Shown here: piece after piece, positions 35,664 through 44,700 of the stretch
Position numbering within the stretch: position 1 is the stretch's first letter
Layout of the letters: every line of letters begins with the position of its first letter
Assembly (NCBI RefSeq): GCF_005503355.1
Contig: NZ_SCMK01000006.1
Span: 175,584 to 239,583 of the forward strand
Length of the DNA stretch: 64,000 nucleotides
Direction: 5' to 3'
Source: Sphingomonas sp. 1F27F7B
GTDB taxonomy: Bacteria; Pseudomonadota; Alphaproteobacteria; Sphingomonadales; Sphingomonadaceae
Translations under genes and position numbers: made by a program
The notes under the pieces: generated by a model
The model's database searches: none
The model's input: only the letters and a program-made list of their open reading frames with translations
Told to the model about the DNA's origin: nothing

Positions 35664-37580
35664 TCAGCGGGGCGGGGAGCGGGTGCCCTCGATCGGCAGC
35701 AGCAAGGTGAAGCGGGTCCCCCGTGGTGTCGATTCGAGTTCGACCCTGCCGCCGATCACTTCGGCGCGGCGGGCCTGGTTGCCGAGCCCGCGCCCCAGCA
35801 CCGCCGCCGCCGCGTCGAAGCCCCTGCCATTGTCCTCCACCCCCACGCAGACCTGGCCGTCGCGCACGCCGGTGGTGACGACGATCTCGCCGGCGCTGGC
35901 GTGCTTGATCACATTGGTGAAGGCTTCCTGCAGGATACGCAGCACGTGCAGCGAGTGGCGCTGGTCGAGCCAGGCGAGCGGCGGCACGTCGCGCACGTCC
36001 CAGCGCAGGCGGATACCCGTAGCCTCGAGCCGGGGCTGCAGGCGGAAGCGCAGGGTGCCGAGCAGCAGCAGCAGGTCGGTCTCCACCGGCTCCATCGAAT
36101 CGATGGTGAGCTTCAGATCGTCGATGCAGCCCTTCAGCAGCTGCGCGATGTCCGCCTCGTCGATATGGCCGTGCTCGACCATGCGCAGCGTGCTCACCAG
36201 CGACGAGCCGAGGCCGTCGTGCATGTCCTGCATCAGCCGCTGGCGTTCCTGGTGGAGCACTTCGCGCCGCTCGATCTCGCGCAGCTTCTGGTGGCTGGCA
36301 TTGAGCTCGGCCTCGCGCTCGGCGAGGCTGCGGGCGAGCACGACGTTCGACTCGGCCACGGCGTTCATCGCCTTGAGGTAGCGGCTCAGCATGATCTGGC
36401 AGAAGGCGAGGATCAGCGCGATCTGCGCGTAGAAGGAGACGAACAGGCTCTCGATGTTGATCAGGTTGTTCTGGAGCAGCATGTCGCGCCCGCCGAGGAT
36501 GAACGAGAGCAGGCCGCAGATCGCCAGCCCGATCCCCTCCATCGTTCCCGCCCGGCGGCTCCAGACGATATGGGCGATGAAGGTGAAGGTGCCCACGCTC
36601 ACCATGGTGATGTACATCAGCGGCGAGACGATCGTGGCGTCGGGGGTGCCCTCGAACAGCGGCAGGGTGATCCCGCCGAACCCCAGGCACATGACGGCGA
36701 TGGTCGCGGTCAGCCAGCGCGCGTGATGATGGTGCAGCGCGGTGAGGAAGAGATGGGCGATCAGAACCGTCCAGCCGACCGAATTGACCGTGATCCACCC
36801 GAACCAGGCGTCGGAGACGGGCAGGCGATCGGCGCCCATATAGGCGTGCATCACGCGCAGGAATGTCGCGACGGTCATCAGCGCATAGAGCAGGTAGAGC
36901 GTCTCGCGCCGCGACCGCAGCCAGACGAGGAAGGCGAACGCTCCCGTCGCGAGGAACATCGCCGAGCTGATATAGGGCAGTTCCGCCTGGAAGAAGGCGC
37001 GGGCGTAATAGGCGGCGGCGAGCTGGCGATAGTCGCCGATCCACAGCGTGGAAAGCGCGCCGCCGATGCCGCGGACGTGGCGGATGCGGATCAGCAGGTC
37101 CCTGGGCGAGGTGGTCTCCGCCGTTTCCTCGAGCGGGATCCACAGCGGCCGGTTCGAGCCGTTCCACTGGAGATTGGCGTGGGTCTGGTAGAAGAGCCGC
37201 CCGTCGACATAGACCGCCAGCTCGCCGTCGGTCTTCCAGCGCGGGATGTAGAGATAGGCGCCGCGCGGCGCCTTCTGCGAGGGATCGAGGGTGAAATGAT
37301 ACCAGGTCGTCTGGGTGGGGAGCTGCCCGGCGTCGCCTGTGCCCGGCAGCATGCGGGGGCGGGGCGCATGGGGCAGGCCGACTTCCTCCCACCGGCCCGG
37401 CAGGGCGCGCCAGTCGGCGGTGCGTGACGGTGGGGGATAGCCCTGGCTATATTGCACCAGCAGCTGCGCATGGGTCAGGTGAATGCCCTGGGGCCGCGTC
37501 GCGAGGTACAGGGCGACGAGGAGCAGTGCCGCCAGGCCCGTATAGACGAGGGAGGTCCGCAGCGTCCTAGAGAATCCCAT
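35664..37580 (-). CDS. 7TM-DISM-type sensor histidine kinase (NarL/HisKA_3 class)
   Basis: 638 aa. One transmembrane helix (about 9-27), then a periplasmic beta-rich domain (about 30-195, 7TMR-DISM extracellular type), then seven membrane helices (about 203-400), a short coiled coil (405-445), and the HisKA_3 motif RLMQDMHDGLGSSLV with the phospho-acceptor His 454. The ATPase domain has ILQEAFTNVIKHASA (N box, near 549) and VEDNGRGFD (G1, near 581). It overlaps the response regulator gene by 14 bp and is its evident partner. The external ligand is unknown, but the domain class often senses carbohydrates or small molecules. Confidence 0.93.
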   Translation of the reverse strand: MGFSRTLRTSLVYTGLAALLLVALYLATRPQGIHLTHAQLLVQYSQGYPPPSRTADWRALPGRWEEVGLPHAPRPRMLPGTGDAGQLPTQTTWYHFTLDPSQKAPRGAYLYIPRWKTDGELAVYVDGRLFYQTHANLQWNGSNRPLWIPLEETAETTSPRDLLIRIRHVRGIGGALSTLWIGDYRQLAAAYYARAFFQAELPYISSAMFLATGAFAFLVWLRSRRETLYLLYALMTVATFLRVMHAYMGADRLPVSDAWFGWITVNSVGWTVLIAHLFLTALHHHHARWLTATIAVMCLGFGGITLPLFEGTPDATIVSPLMYITMVSVGTFTFIAHIVWSRRAGTMEGIGLAICGLLSFILGGRDMLLQNNLINIESLFVSFYAQIALILAFCQIMLSRYLKAMNAVAESNVVLARSLAEREAELNASHQKLREIERREVLHQERQRLMQDMHDGLGSSLVSTLRMVEHGHIDEADIAQLLKGCIDDLKLTIDSMEPVETDLLLLLGTLRFRLQPRLEATGIRLRWDVRDVPPLAWLDQRHSLHVLRILQEAFTNVIKHASAGEIVVTTGVRDGQVCVGVEDNGRGFDAAAAVLGRGLGNQARRAEVIGGRVELESTPRGTRFTLLLPIEGTRSPPR

Positions 37581-38256
37581 GGTTGCGGGCCTCGAAGATC
37601 GCTTCCGCCTTCGAGGTCACCTCGAGCTTCTGGTAGATGCGCCGGACGAAGGTCATCACCGTGTTGCGCGAGACCAGCATCAGCTCGGCAATCTCGTCAT
37701 AGCTGAAGCCCTTGGTGATCAGTTCGAGCGCCTCGCGCTCGCGCGGCGAGAGCGGGGAGGCGATCGGAGTCGCCATGGCCAGCGCCGCGGCGCTGGGCAC
37801 TTGCGGCGCCGGCTCGGCCGGGCGGAAGCGCAGCAGGATCTGGCGGGCGATGCGCGGGCTGATCGGGCTGCCCCCGGCATGGAGCGCGCGGATCTCGTCG
37901 GCGATCTTCTCGGCCGAGCTGTCCTTCAGCAGATAGCCCGCCGCCCCCGCCTCGATCGAGGCGATCACGTGCTTCTCGTCGGCGAAGGTGGTGCTGACCA
38001 TGATCCCGCATTCGGGCCAGCTCGCATGGGCGGCGCGGATCACGTCGATCCCCGATCCGTCGGGCAGGCCGAGATCGACGACCAGCACGTCGAGCGGATC
38101 GCCGGCCAGCATCCGGCGCGCCTGGGCGACGTTGTGCGCCATGCCGATCAGCTGCATGTCCGCCGAGCTGCGCACCGCCGCGGCGAAGCTGTTCTGGAAG
38201 GCGATGTCGTCCTCCACCAGCGCGACCTTGAGCAGCGGCGGGACGGAATCGGCCAT
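37567..38256 (-). CDS. LuxR/NarL-family response regulator
   Basis: 229 aa. Receiver domain 10-125: acidic pocket VALVEDD (D16, D17), phospho-acceptor D61 in VLVVDLGLPDGSG, Thr/Ser and Lys in MVSTTF and YLLKDSS. The C-terminal GerE helix-turn-helix is LSPREREALELITKGFSYDE, followed by IAELMLVSRNTVMTFVRRIYQKL. The ATG at 38256 precedes the conserved receiver start; the frame stays open further upstream without homology. The kinase follows directly. A perfectly placed 20-bp palindrome lies 111 bp upstream (38367-38386), a candidate autoregulatory site. Confidence 0.93.
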   Translation of the reverse strand: MADSVPPLLKVALVEDDIAFQNSFAAAVRSSADMQLIGMAHNVAQARRMLAGDPLDVLVVDLGLPDGSGIDVIRAAHASWPECGIMVSTTFADEKHVIASIEAGAAGYLLKDSSAEKIADEIRALHAGGSPISPRIARQILLRFRPAEPAPQVPSAAALAMATPIASPLSPREREALELITKGFSYDEIAELMLVSRNTVMTFVRRIYQKLEVTSKAEAIFEARNHGIL

Positions 38257-38366
38257 CGGGGCATCCTGGAGCGGCACGCCACCCGTGGCGTGGCCGTGGC
38301 GGCGATCGGATGGGCGCATGGTGACGCCCGGTTTTCGCGTTCTTACCACCCGAATTGCCCCAGGCT

Positions 38367-38386
38367 TGTCCCTAGAAATAGCGACA
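38367..38386. promoter_or_regulatory. 20-bp palindromic operator, copy 1 (response regulator / LuxR intergenic)
   Basis: TGTCCCTA-GAAA-TAGCGACA: 8-bp arms with one mismatch and a 4-bp spacer. It lies in the 223-bp gap between the divergent response regulator (start 38256) and LuxR-type (start 38480) genes. The sequence on its right to 38410 is also conserved with copy 2. A 20-bp dyad fits a dimeric LuxR-class DNA-binding protein. Confidence 0.7.
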
Positions 38387-38479
38387 TACGCAATATTTCG
38401 CGTTCGTTACAGTTTGTTCCGGAGCCTTGCCGGGGTTAATGCCGCATTTCCCAGGTCCGGCACAAAAGAGGGGCGCGTC

Positions 38480-39643
38480 ATGCCAAGCCCGGAATCCCTG
38501 ACGCCGATGCTGGTGGCGGAGCTGGTCGGCGGTATCTACGAAGCCGCGCTCGATCCGTGCCTGTGGCAGCGGCTGGTCGATCGCATCGAAGAGATCTATC
38601 CCGAGATCACCGTCGCGCTGTTCAGCCATGAGAGCCATCTCCCGGCGGCAGCGCTCACGGTGACGGCCAATTATTCCGAAGCCGCCATGCGCGACTATGC
38701 GGCCCATTATTTCTCCAACAGCCCCTATGTCGACTTCGTCCCTCGCAACGGCGTCGGCCAGCCGGTGCGCACCGAAGCGATCATCCGCGACGAGGAACTG
38801 TTCCGCACCGAGCATTACAACGACTTCATGCGGGTCCACGGGATCGGCCATCACGGCGCCGGCATGGTGCTGGAGCGGGAGCCGGGCGGCTGGGCTTCCT
38901 TCTCCTTCTCCGATCGACGGAACGATCCGGCGCGGCGCGAGCACCAGATGCAGCTGCTCCGCCTGCTCGCTCCGCATTTCGGCCGAGCGTTCAAGCTGCG
39001 GCGGACGCTGATGGAAGCCCGCATGGCGAGCATGGCCTCGCAGACGGTGTTCGACGGCTGGATGCACGCCGCCTTCGTGCTCGATCGCGAGCGGCGCGTG
39101 ACGCGGATGAACCACCGTGCCGAGGCGCTGGTCGCGCGCGGCGGGGCGATCCTGCTCAACCGGTTCGGCCAGCCGTGCAGCTTCGATGACCGGTGCAGCC
39201 GCGCGCTCGACCTGGCTTTCGCCGCTTGCCGGGCCAGCGCCGACGCGCCGATGGCGGTGCAAGGCGAGCTTTCCGGCGTGATGCTGCCGCGCCGCAGCGG
39301 CGGGAGCGCGCTGCACGCGATGTTCTGGCCGCTCGCCGCCGCGGGCGAGTTCGGCCTGCCGAGCCTGCCCGGGCAGGTATTGCTCGTCATATCCGACCCC
39401 GACGACACGCCGCCCGGCGCGGTCGGGTGGATCGCACGGCGCTTCGCCCTGTCTCCCGCCGAGGAGCGGCTCGCCGATGCGGTGATCGCCGGGGTGCCGC
39501 TGAACGAGGCAGCGGACCAGCTTGGCATCCAGCTGTCGACCGCGCGCACCCGGCTCAAGACGATCCAGGCCAAGACGGGCTGTCATCGGCAGCTCGATCT
39601 GGTGCGCCTGGCCATGTCGGTGCCGACGATCCGACTCGGATAG
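38480..39643 (+). CDS. LuxR-type helix-turn-helix transcriptional regulator
   Basis: 387 aa. A large N-terminal sensor-like region of about 300 residues (MLVAELVGGIYEAALDPCLW) is followed by a PAS-like middle (VFDGWMHAAFVLDRERRVTRMN). The C-terminal GerE helix-turn-helix reads RFALSPAEERLADAVIAGVP, then LNEAADQLGIQLSTARTRLK, near residues 315-370. There is no receiver domain, so control is by ligand or by its own promoter. It lies between the kinase/regulator pair and the tpsBA operon, on the tps strand. The ATG at 38480 follows AGAGGGGCG. Confidence 0.88.
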   Translation: MPSPESLTPMLVAELVGGIYEAALDPCLWQRLVDRIEEIYPEITVALFSHESHLPAAALTVTANYSEAAMRDYAAHYFSNSPYVDFVPRNGVGQPVRTEAIIRDEELFRTEHYNDFMRVHGIGHHGAGMVLEREPGGWASFSFSDRRNDPARREHQMQLLRLLAPHFGRAFKLRRTLMEARMASMASQTVFDGWMHAAFVLDRERRVTRMNHRAEALVARGGAILLNRFGQPCSFDDRCSRALDLAFAACRASADAPMAVQGELSGVMLPRRSGGSALHAMFWPLAAAGEFGLPSLPGQVLLVISDPDDTPPGAVGWIARRFALSPAEERLADAVIAGVPLNEAADQLGIQLSTARTRLKTIQAKTGCHRQLDLVRLAMSVPTIRLG

Positions 39644-39884
39644 GGCAGCGCCGGAACGGTTCGCCGATGCGGTGAACCGCGCGGAAACCACTACCATATG
39701 GGAGCTATTCGCCCCCGGCGGCCCTGCCCTAGGCAGCACCGTTCCGGATCGTTTGCGCGCGATCTCGGTCGGGGGTCAGCGTCGATGAAATTGGTGTTTT
39801 CTTGTCGTGACTTGGGTGCAGGGCAAGGGCGAGTGGAGGGATGGGGAGCGAAGCGCTCCCTGTGCCGCAACCTCGTTCCGCCAC

Positions 39885-39904
39885 TGTCGCTATTAGTAGC
39901 GACA
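39885..39904. promoter_or_regulatory. 20-bp palindromic operator, copy 2 (tpsB promoter region)
   Basis: TGTCGCTA-TTAG-TAGCGACA: perfect 8-bp arms with a 4-bp spacer, 109 bp before the tpsB ATG. The gap 39644-40012 (369 bp) otherwise shows only a small hairpin after the LuxR-type gene (CGGTTC...GAACCG, 39657-39678). The downstream flank to 39928 matches copy 1 at about three quarters of positions, for example ACGCAAnAT directly after the dyad. Confidence 0.75.
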
Positions 39905-40012
39905 GACGCAAAATCCCGCCTGCGATACGATCGCCAGGCAGGATCGCTTGCCCGGGTCGTGGGGCAGAGCGGCTTTCCGGTTCCCCAGTTCCAGACAAAA
40001 AAAGGCCGAGCG

Positions 40013-41725
40013 ATGCCGATGGTTGCCGTGCAACATTTTCCGAACGGGCGGAAGGCGCTCGCCGCGTTCCTGCTTCTCGCGGGCACCGCGCTGGCTTCGC
40101 CCGCGGCTGCGCAGGTGCTGCCCACGCGCCAGCAGTTGAACCCCGCCCAGCAGACGCCGATACCCGCCGCGCCGCGCGGCGAGCTGTTCCGCGACATGGA
40201 AACCGGGCCGTGCCCCTTCGCCAGCAGCGACCTCAAGGTCACGCTCACCGGCGTCGAGTTCCAGGGCACCAACGGCGATCTCGCGCTCGACGAGAGCAAG
40301 CTGCGGCTCGCCTATGCGGACCTGCTCGGCCGGGAAGTGCCGATCGCCACGATCTGCACGATCCGCGACCGTGTGGCGGCGCTCTATCTGCGCCGCGGCG
40401 TGCTGGCCGCGGTCGACATTCCCGAGCAGCGCATCGCCGACGGCAAGCTGATCCTTTCGGTCACCGAGGCGCATGTCGTCTCGGTGAGCTATCACGGCGA
40501 TGTCGGCCCGGCGCAGCGCCAGGTTGAGCGCTATCTCGACAAGCTGAAGGGGATGACGCCCTTCGATCTCAACATGGCCCAGCGCTATCTGCTGCTCGCC
40601 TCGGACATTCCCGGCGTGATCGTGCAGGCTTCGCTCAAGCAGTCGCCGGGCGGCCGCGGTGCGGTCGATCTTGACATCGCCATCTCGCGCACGCCGGTCA
40701 CTGCCACCTTCGCAGTGAACGATTACGGCTCGGACTCGATCGGCCGCGACCTGGCGACTGCGCGGGTCGACTATAACAGCTTCACGCCGCTCGGCGAGCG
40801 CACCACGATCGTCGGCTACGGCACGATCTCCAGCCCCGAGCAGCGCGTCATCCAGCTGACCGAGAGCGTCAAGCTGGGCGGGGAAGGGCTCCAGCTAGAC
40901 TTGTCCGGCTCGTTCGCGCGCACCCGGCCCGGCGCCGCGCTCAAGCCGCTCGACCTGCTCGGCAACAGCTTCGCCGGCAATGCCCGGCTCACCTATCCGC
41001 TGCTGCGCCACCGCCGCTACAATCTGAACCTGTCGGGCGGGCTGGAGTGGATCGACCAGAAGGTCGAGTTTGGCGGCGGCATCGCCACGCTGACCGAGGA
41101 CAAGCTCCGCGTCTTCTTCGCCCGGCTCGACGGCCATCTCGCGCCGCGCGAACTCGCCTCGCACTCCGTGGCGGCCACCGGCTCGCTCGAGCTGCGCAAG
41201 GGCGTCAACGGCCTGGGCGCCACGCCCTATGGCAACCGGGTCGCCTCGCGCTTCGGCGGGCATCCGGATGCCACGGTGGTGCGCGCGGACTTTTCGGTCG
41301 GCGGCCGCGTCGTCGGCCCGGTGACCGCGAGCATCTCGACCAGCTGGCAATATACCGACACGCCGCTGCTCTCCTATGAGGAGTTCTCGGCCGGCAACCT
41401 CTCGATCGGCCGTGGCTACGACCCCTCGGCCGCGTCGGGCGACCGGGCGCTGGGCTCGTCGCTCGAGATCAGCACCGCGCCCTTCCAGTTCGGCAAGCGC
41501 TCGGTGTTTCGCCCCTATGCGTTTCTCGACGCGGTGCGGCTGACGAATATCGGCCCCGGCGCCGACAAGGTGACGCTGCGCTCGGCCGGCTATGGCGTTC
41601 GCGCGCAGATCGGTCCGTGGTTCTCGCTCGACCTGGCCTGGGCGCACCCGTTCGATCGCGTCGCTCCCAGGGTGCCCAAGCCCGCCGACCGCATCCTCGT
41701 CAGCCTCTCCGCCTCGATCTTCTGA
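40013..41725 (+). CDS. TpsB two-partner secretion outer-membrane transporter (ShlB/FhaC/HecB family)
   Basis: 570 aa. A signal peptide (about 1-34, ending ASPAAAQ) is followed by a proline/glutamine-rich linker, POTRA domains (about 60-220, including LKVTLTGVEFQGTNGDLALD and LRRGVLAAVDIPEQRI) and a 16-strand-type barrel ending in Phe (LSASIF). It would move the TpsA protein across the outer membrane. The barrel contains FTPLGERTTIVGYGT and the FAVNDYGSDSIGRD loop typical of the family. The stop at 41725 is 11 bp before the tpsA ATG, so both are one operon. Confidence 0.95.
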   Translation: MPMVAVQHFPNGRKALAAFLLLAGTALASPAAAQVLPTRQQLNPAQQTPIPAAPRGELFRDMETGPCPFASSDLKVTLTGVEFQGTNGDLALDESKLRLAYADLLGREVPIATICTIRDRVAALYLRRGVLAAVDIPEQRIADGKLILSVTEAHVVSVSYHGDVGPAQRQVERYLDKLKGMTPFDLNMAQRYLLLASDIPGVIVQASLKQSPGGRGAVDLDIAISRTPVTATFAVNDYGSDSIGRDLATARVDYNSFTPLGERTTIVGYGTISSPEQRVIQLTESVKLGGEGLQLDLSGSFARTRPGAALKPLDLLGNSFAGNARLTYPLLRHRRYNLNLSGGLEWIDQKVEFGGGIATLTEDKLRVFFARLDGHLAPRELASHSVAATGSLELRKGVNGLGATPYGNRVASRFGGHPDATVVRADFSVGGRVVGPVTASISTSWQYTDTPLLSYEEFSAGNLSIGRGYDPSAASGDRALGSSLEISTAPFQFGKRSVFRPYAFLDAVRLTNIGPGADKVTLRSAGYGVRAQIGPWFSLDLAWAHPFDRVAPRVPKPADRILVSLSASIF

Positions 41726-41736
41726 GGGATATGATC

Positions 41737-44700
41737 ATGTCCGCCCCCCGCCGCCGCAGCCGCCTCTTCACCACCTCGGCCTTTGGCGCGCTCGCGCTCG
41801 CCGCCGTCTGGGCCGCGCCCGCGCACGCCCAGCTCGTGCAGGGCGCCACGCCCGCGCAGAGCAACGGCGCGGGGCCGACGATCGACCAGTCGGTGCCGAA
41901 CACCACCACCGTGACCCTGGGCGGCTCGCGCACGGTGATCGACTGGGACAAGTTCGACATCAACGGCGGCGACACGGCGAACTTCGTCTTCGCCAATCGG
42001 AGCGACATCGTGCTCAACCGCGTCGGCGGCGCGGCGAGCACGATCAACGGCAACCTCAACGGCACGATCGGCTCCACCGGCGGCGCGGTGGGCGGCAATA
42101 TCTGGATCTACAACGCCAATGGCGTGGTGATCGGCGCCAATGCGCGCGTCAGCACCGGCGGCCTGCTCGTCACCACCGCGGCAGTGGACCGCGCGACCGA
42201 TTCCTCGGCGGGCGGTTTCCTCGACGGCAGCTCGACCCAGTTCGGCTTCACCGGCGCTTCGAGCGACGCGGGCATCACCGTACGGAACGGCGCGCAGATC
42301 ACCAGCCATGGCGGCGCGATCGCGCTGGTTTCCACCTCGGTCACCACCGAGGCGGGGTCGAGCATCTCCGCGCAGGATGGCGGCAACGTGCTTTACGGCG
42401 CGGCGGCCAAGTACAGGATCAGCTTCGCCCGGACCGGCGCCGACGATCTCGACCTGCTGAGCTTCGAAGTAGCAAGCGGAGCCGACGGCACGGGCAGTTC
42501 GGCCAATGGCGGCGATGTGCTTTCGCTTGGCGGCAGCACCAGCGGCAACCGCGTGTTCGCCGCGCTCGTCTCGAAGACCAATCTCTTCTCCCGCCTGCTG
42601 TCGACCGGGACGGTCACTGCCAGCACGGCGGCGCTCGACGAGACCGGCGCGATCGTCCTCACCACCAACCATAACATCGTGAACGGCGCCGCCAGCGCCA
42701 CCGCCGTCGCCAACAATGGCGGCGCGGATATCGGCATAGGCAACAATGCCCAGAGCAGCTTTACGGCCCCGGCGATCACGATGCTCTCGAGCGATTCGAT
42801 CACCAGCGGCGCTGCCATGACGGCCGTTGGCGGCACCGTCGACCTGACGGCCGAGAACGGTGTGCTCTGGTCCAATGTCCAGGGGATCACCGCGGGCACG
42901 CTCACGGCCCGATCGGGCGCCTCGATGCAGTTCACCGGCACCGGGAACGCGATCGACAAGATCGGCGGGCTGACCGCCGGCGGTGATATCTCCTTCTACA
43001 GTTACGGCACCAATACCAACATCGCCGGCGACATCGTCTCGCCCGGCAAGGTCAGCCTGAACGTTAGCACGGCCAGCGGCAGCGGCGTCATCCGCGCCGC
43101 GCATGCCGAGCTTTCCGGCGACGGCGCGTTCAACCTCGATACCGCCACCACGCTCGACTATGTCTACGCGATCAACCACGATCTCACGGTCAACAGCACC
43201 GGCGACCTGAACATCGCGCTCACCGGCACCGCGAACAACCTCGGCAACCGGGTATATCTGAACGCCGCCAACGGCGCGATCCACCAGAGCGCCGGCGGCG
43301 GCGTGCTGAACGGCACCGTGGTTGCGGGCGCGCGCGACGGCATCGATCTCAGCCAAGACAATCTGTTCAGCCAGGTCTTCGTCAGCTCGCTCACCGGCGC
43401 CACCATTAACGTCAAGGGCGTGAACAGCTTCGACATTGGCGGTCTCACCACCGGCGTGATCAACGTGACCTCGGGCGGCACCGTCGGCGCCGGCAGCGGA
43501 TCGAACATCGGCACGCTCAACATCAATGCGGCCGCAATCAACATCAACCAGGCCGCGCTTGGCGCCGTCAACTTCGGCGACCTGATCACGACCAGCGGCG
43601 ACATCGCCATCGCCACCGATTCCACTGTCGGCTTCAGCGGCACCGTCACCGCGGCGAGCGGCCATGACGTGTCGATCACTTCGAACCTGGGTACGATCAA
43701 CCAGACCGCGGGCACGATCAGGGGCCGCCAGGTCCACATGTCGGCAGGCGGCTCGATCGTGCAGGGCCAGAGCGCGACGATCACCAGCACGGGGATGGGC
43801 ACCGACTCCTTCGTGGCGGGCGACGACCTGATCCTTGCCGGCGCCAACAATATGGGCCTTTGGGGCCTTACTCTGGGTTGGGGCTCGGGCAGCGACGTCA
43901 CCCTTCGCTCGGCGAACCGCATCTATTTCGACGGTGGCGCGACCCCGATCGGCACGCTGACGCTGATCGCCGACAATGGTAACATCCAGCAGGGCAGCGT
44001 CGCCTTCACCGCGAACACGCTCATCGCCAGCGCGACGCAGAGCATCGAGCTCGGCACCTCGCAGAACAACAGCATTGCCCATCTCGGCAATATCAGCAGC
44101 AGCACCGGCGATGTCAGCTTGCGCATGGGCGTGAATGCGCCCGTGTCGATCGACGGCACGATCAGTTCCACCACCAAAGTGCTTTTCACCGCCCGCGGTG
44201 CGGTATCCGGCAGCGGCACGATCGCCGCGCCGCAGACCTATCTCGATACCCAGAGCGGCGGCACGATCAACATCGCCGGCAGCACCACGCTGATCGGGCT
44301 GGGCACGGGCGGCGGTGGTCTGACCGTCAACGCCACGGGTGGGCTGGCGGTCAACACGACCGTCGCCGGCAACAACCAAGCGATCACGCTGAATGCGGCG
44401 GGCGGCGACATCATCCAGACCGGCGGCGCCGTCGTCGGCGTGTCGTTGCTGACCCTGAACGCCTCGGGCGACATCGATTTCGGTGCGGGAAGCTATATTT
44501 CCGATATCGTCGCGGGCTCGACGGGCGGCGGTGCCATCACCCTCAGCAATGCCGGCAGCACCAACCTGGCGGTCAGCACCACCGGCGCAGTCGATCTTAC
44601 CGGCGGATCCTATAACGTCGCCGGCGCGAGCCATGCCGGCACGCTGACCGCCACGCTGAGCGGCGACCTGACGCTGGACATGGGCTCGGTCGGCAGCTTC

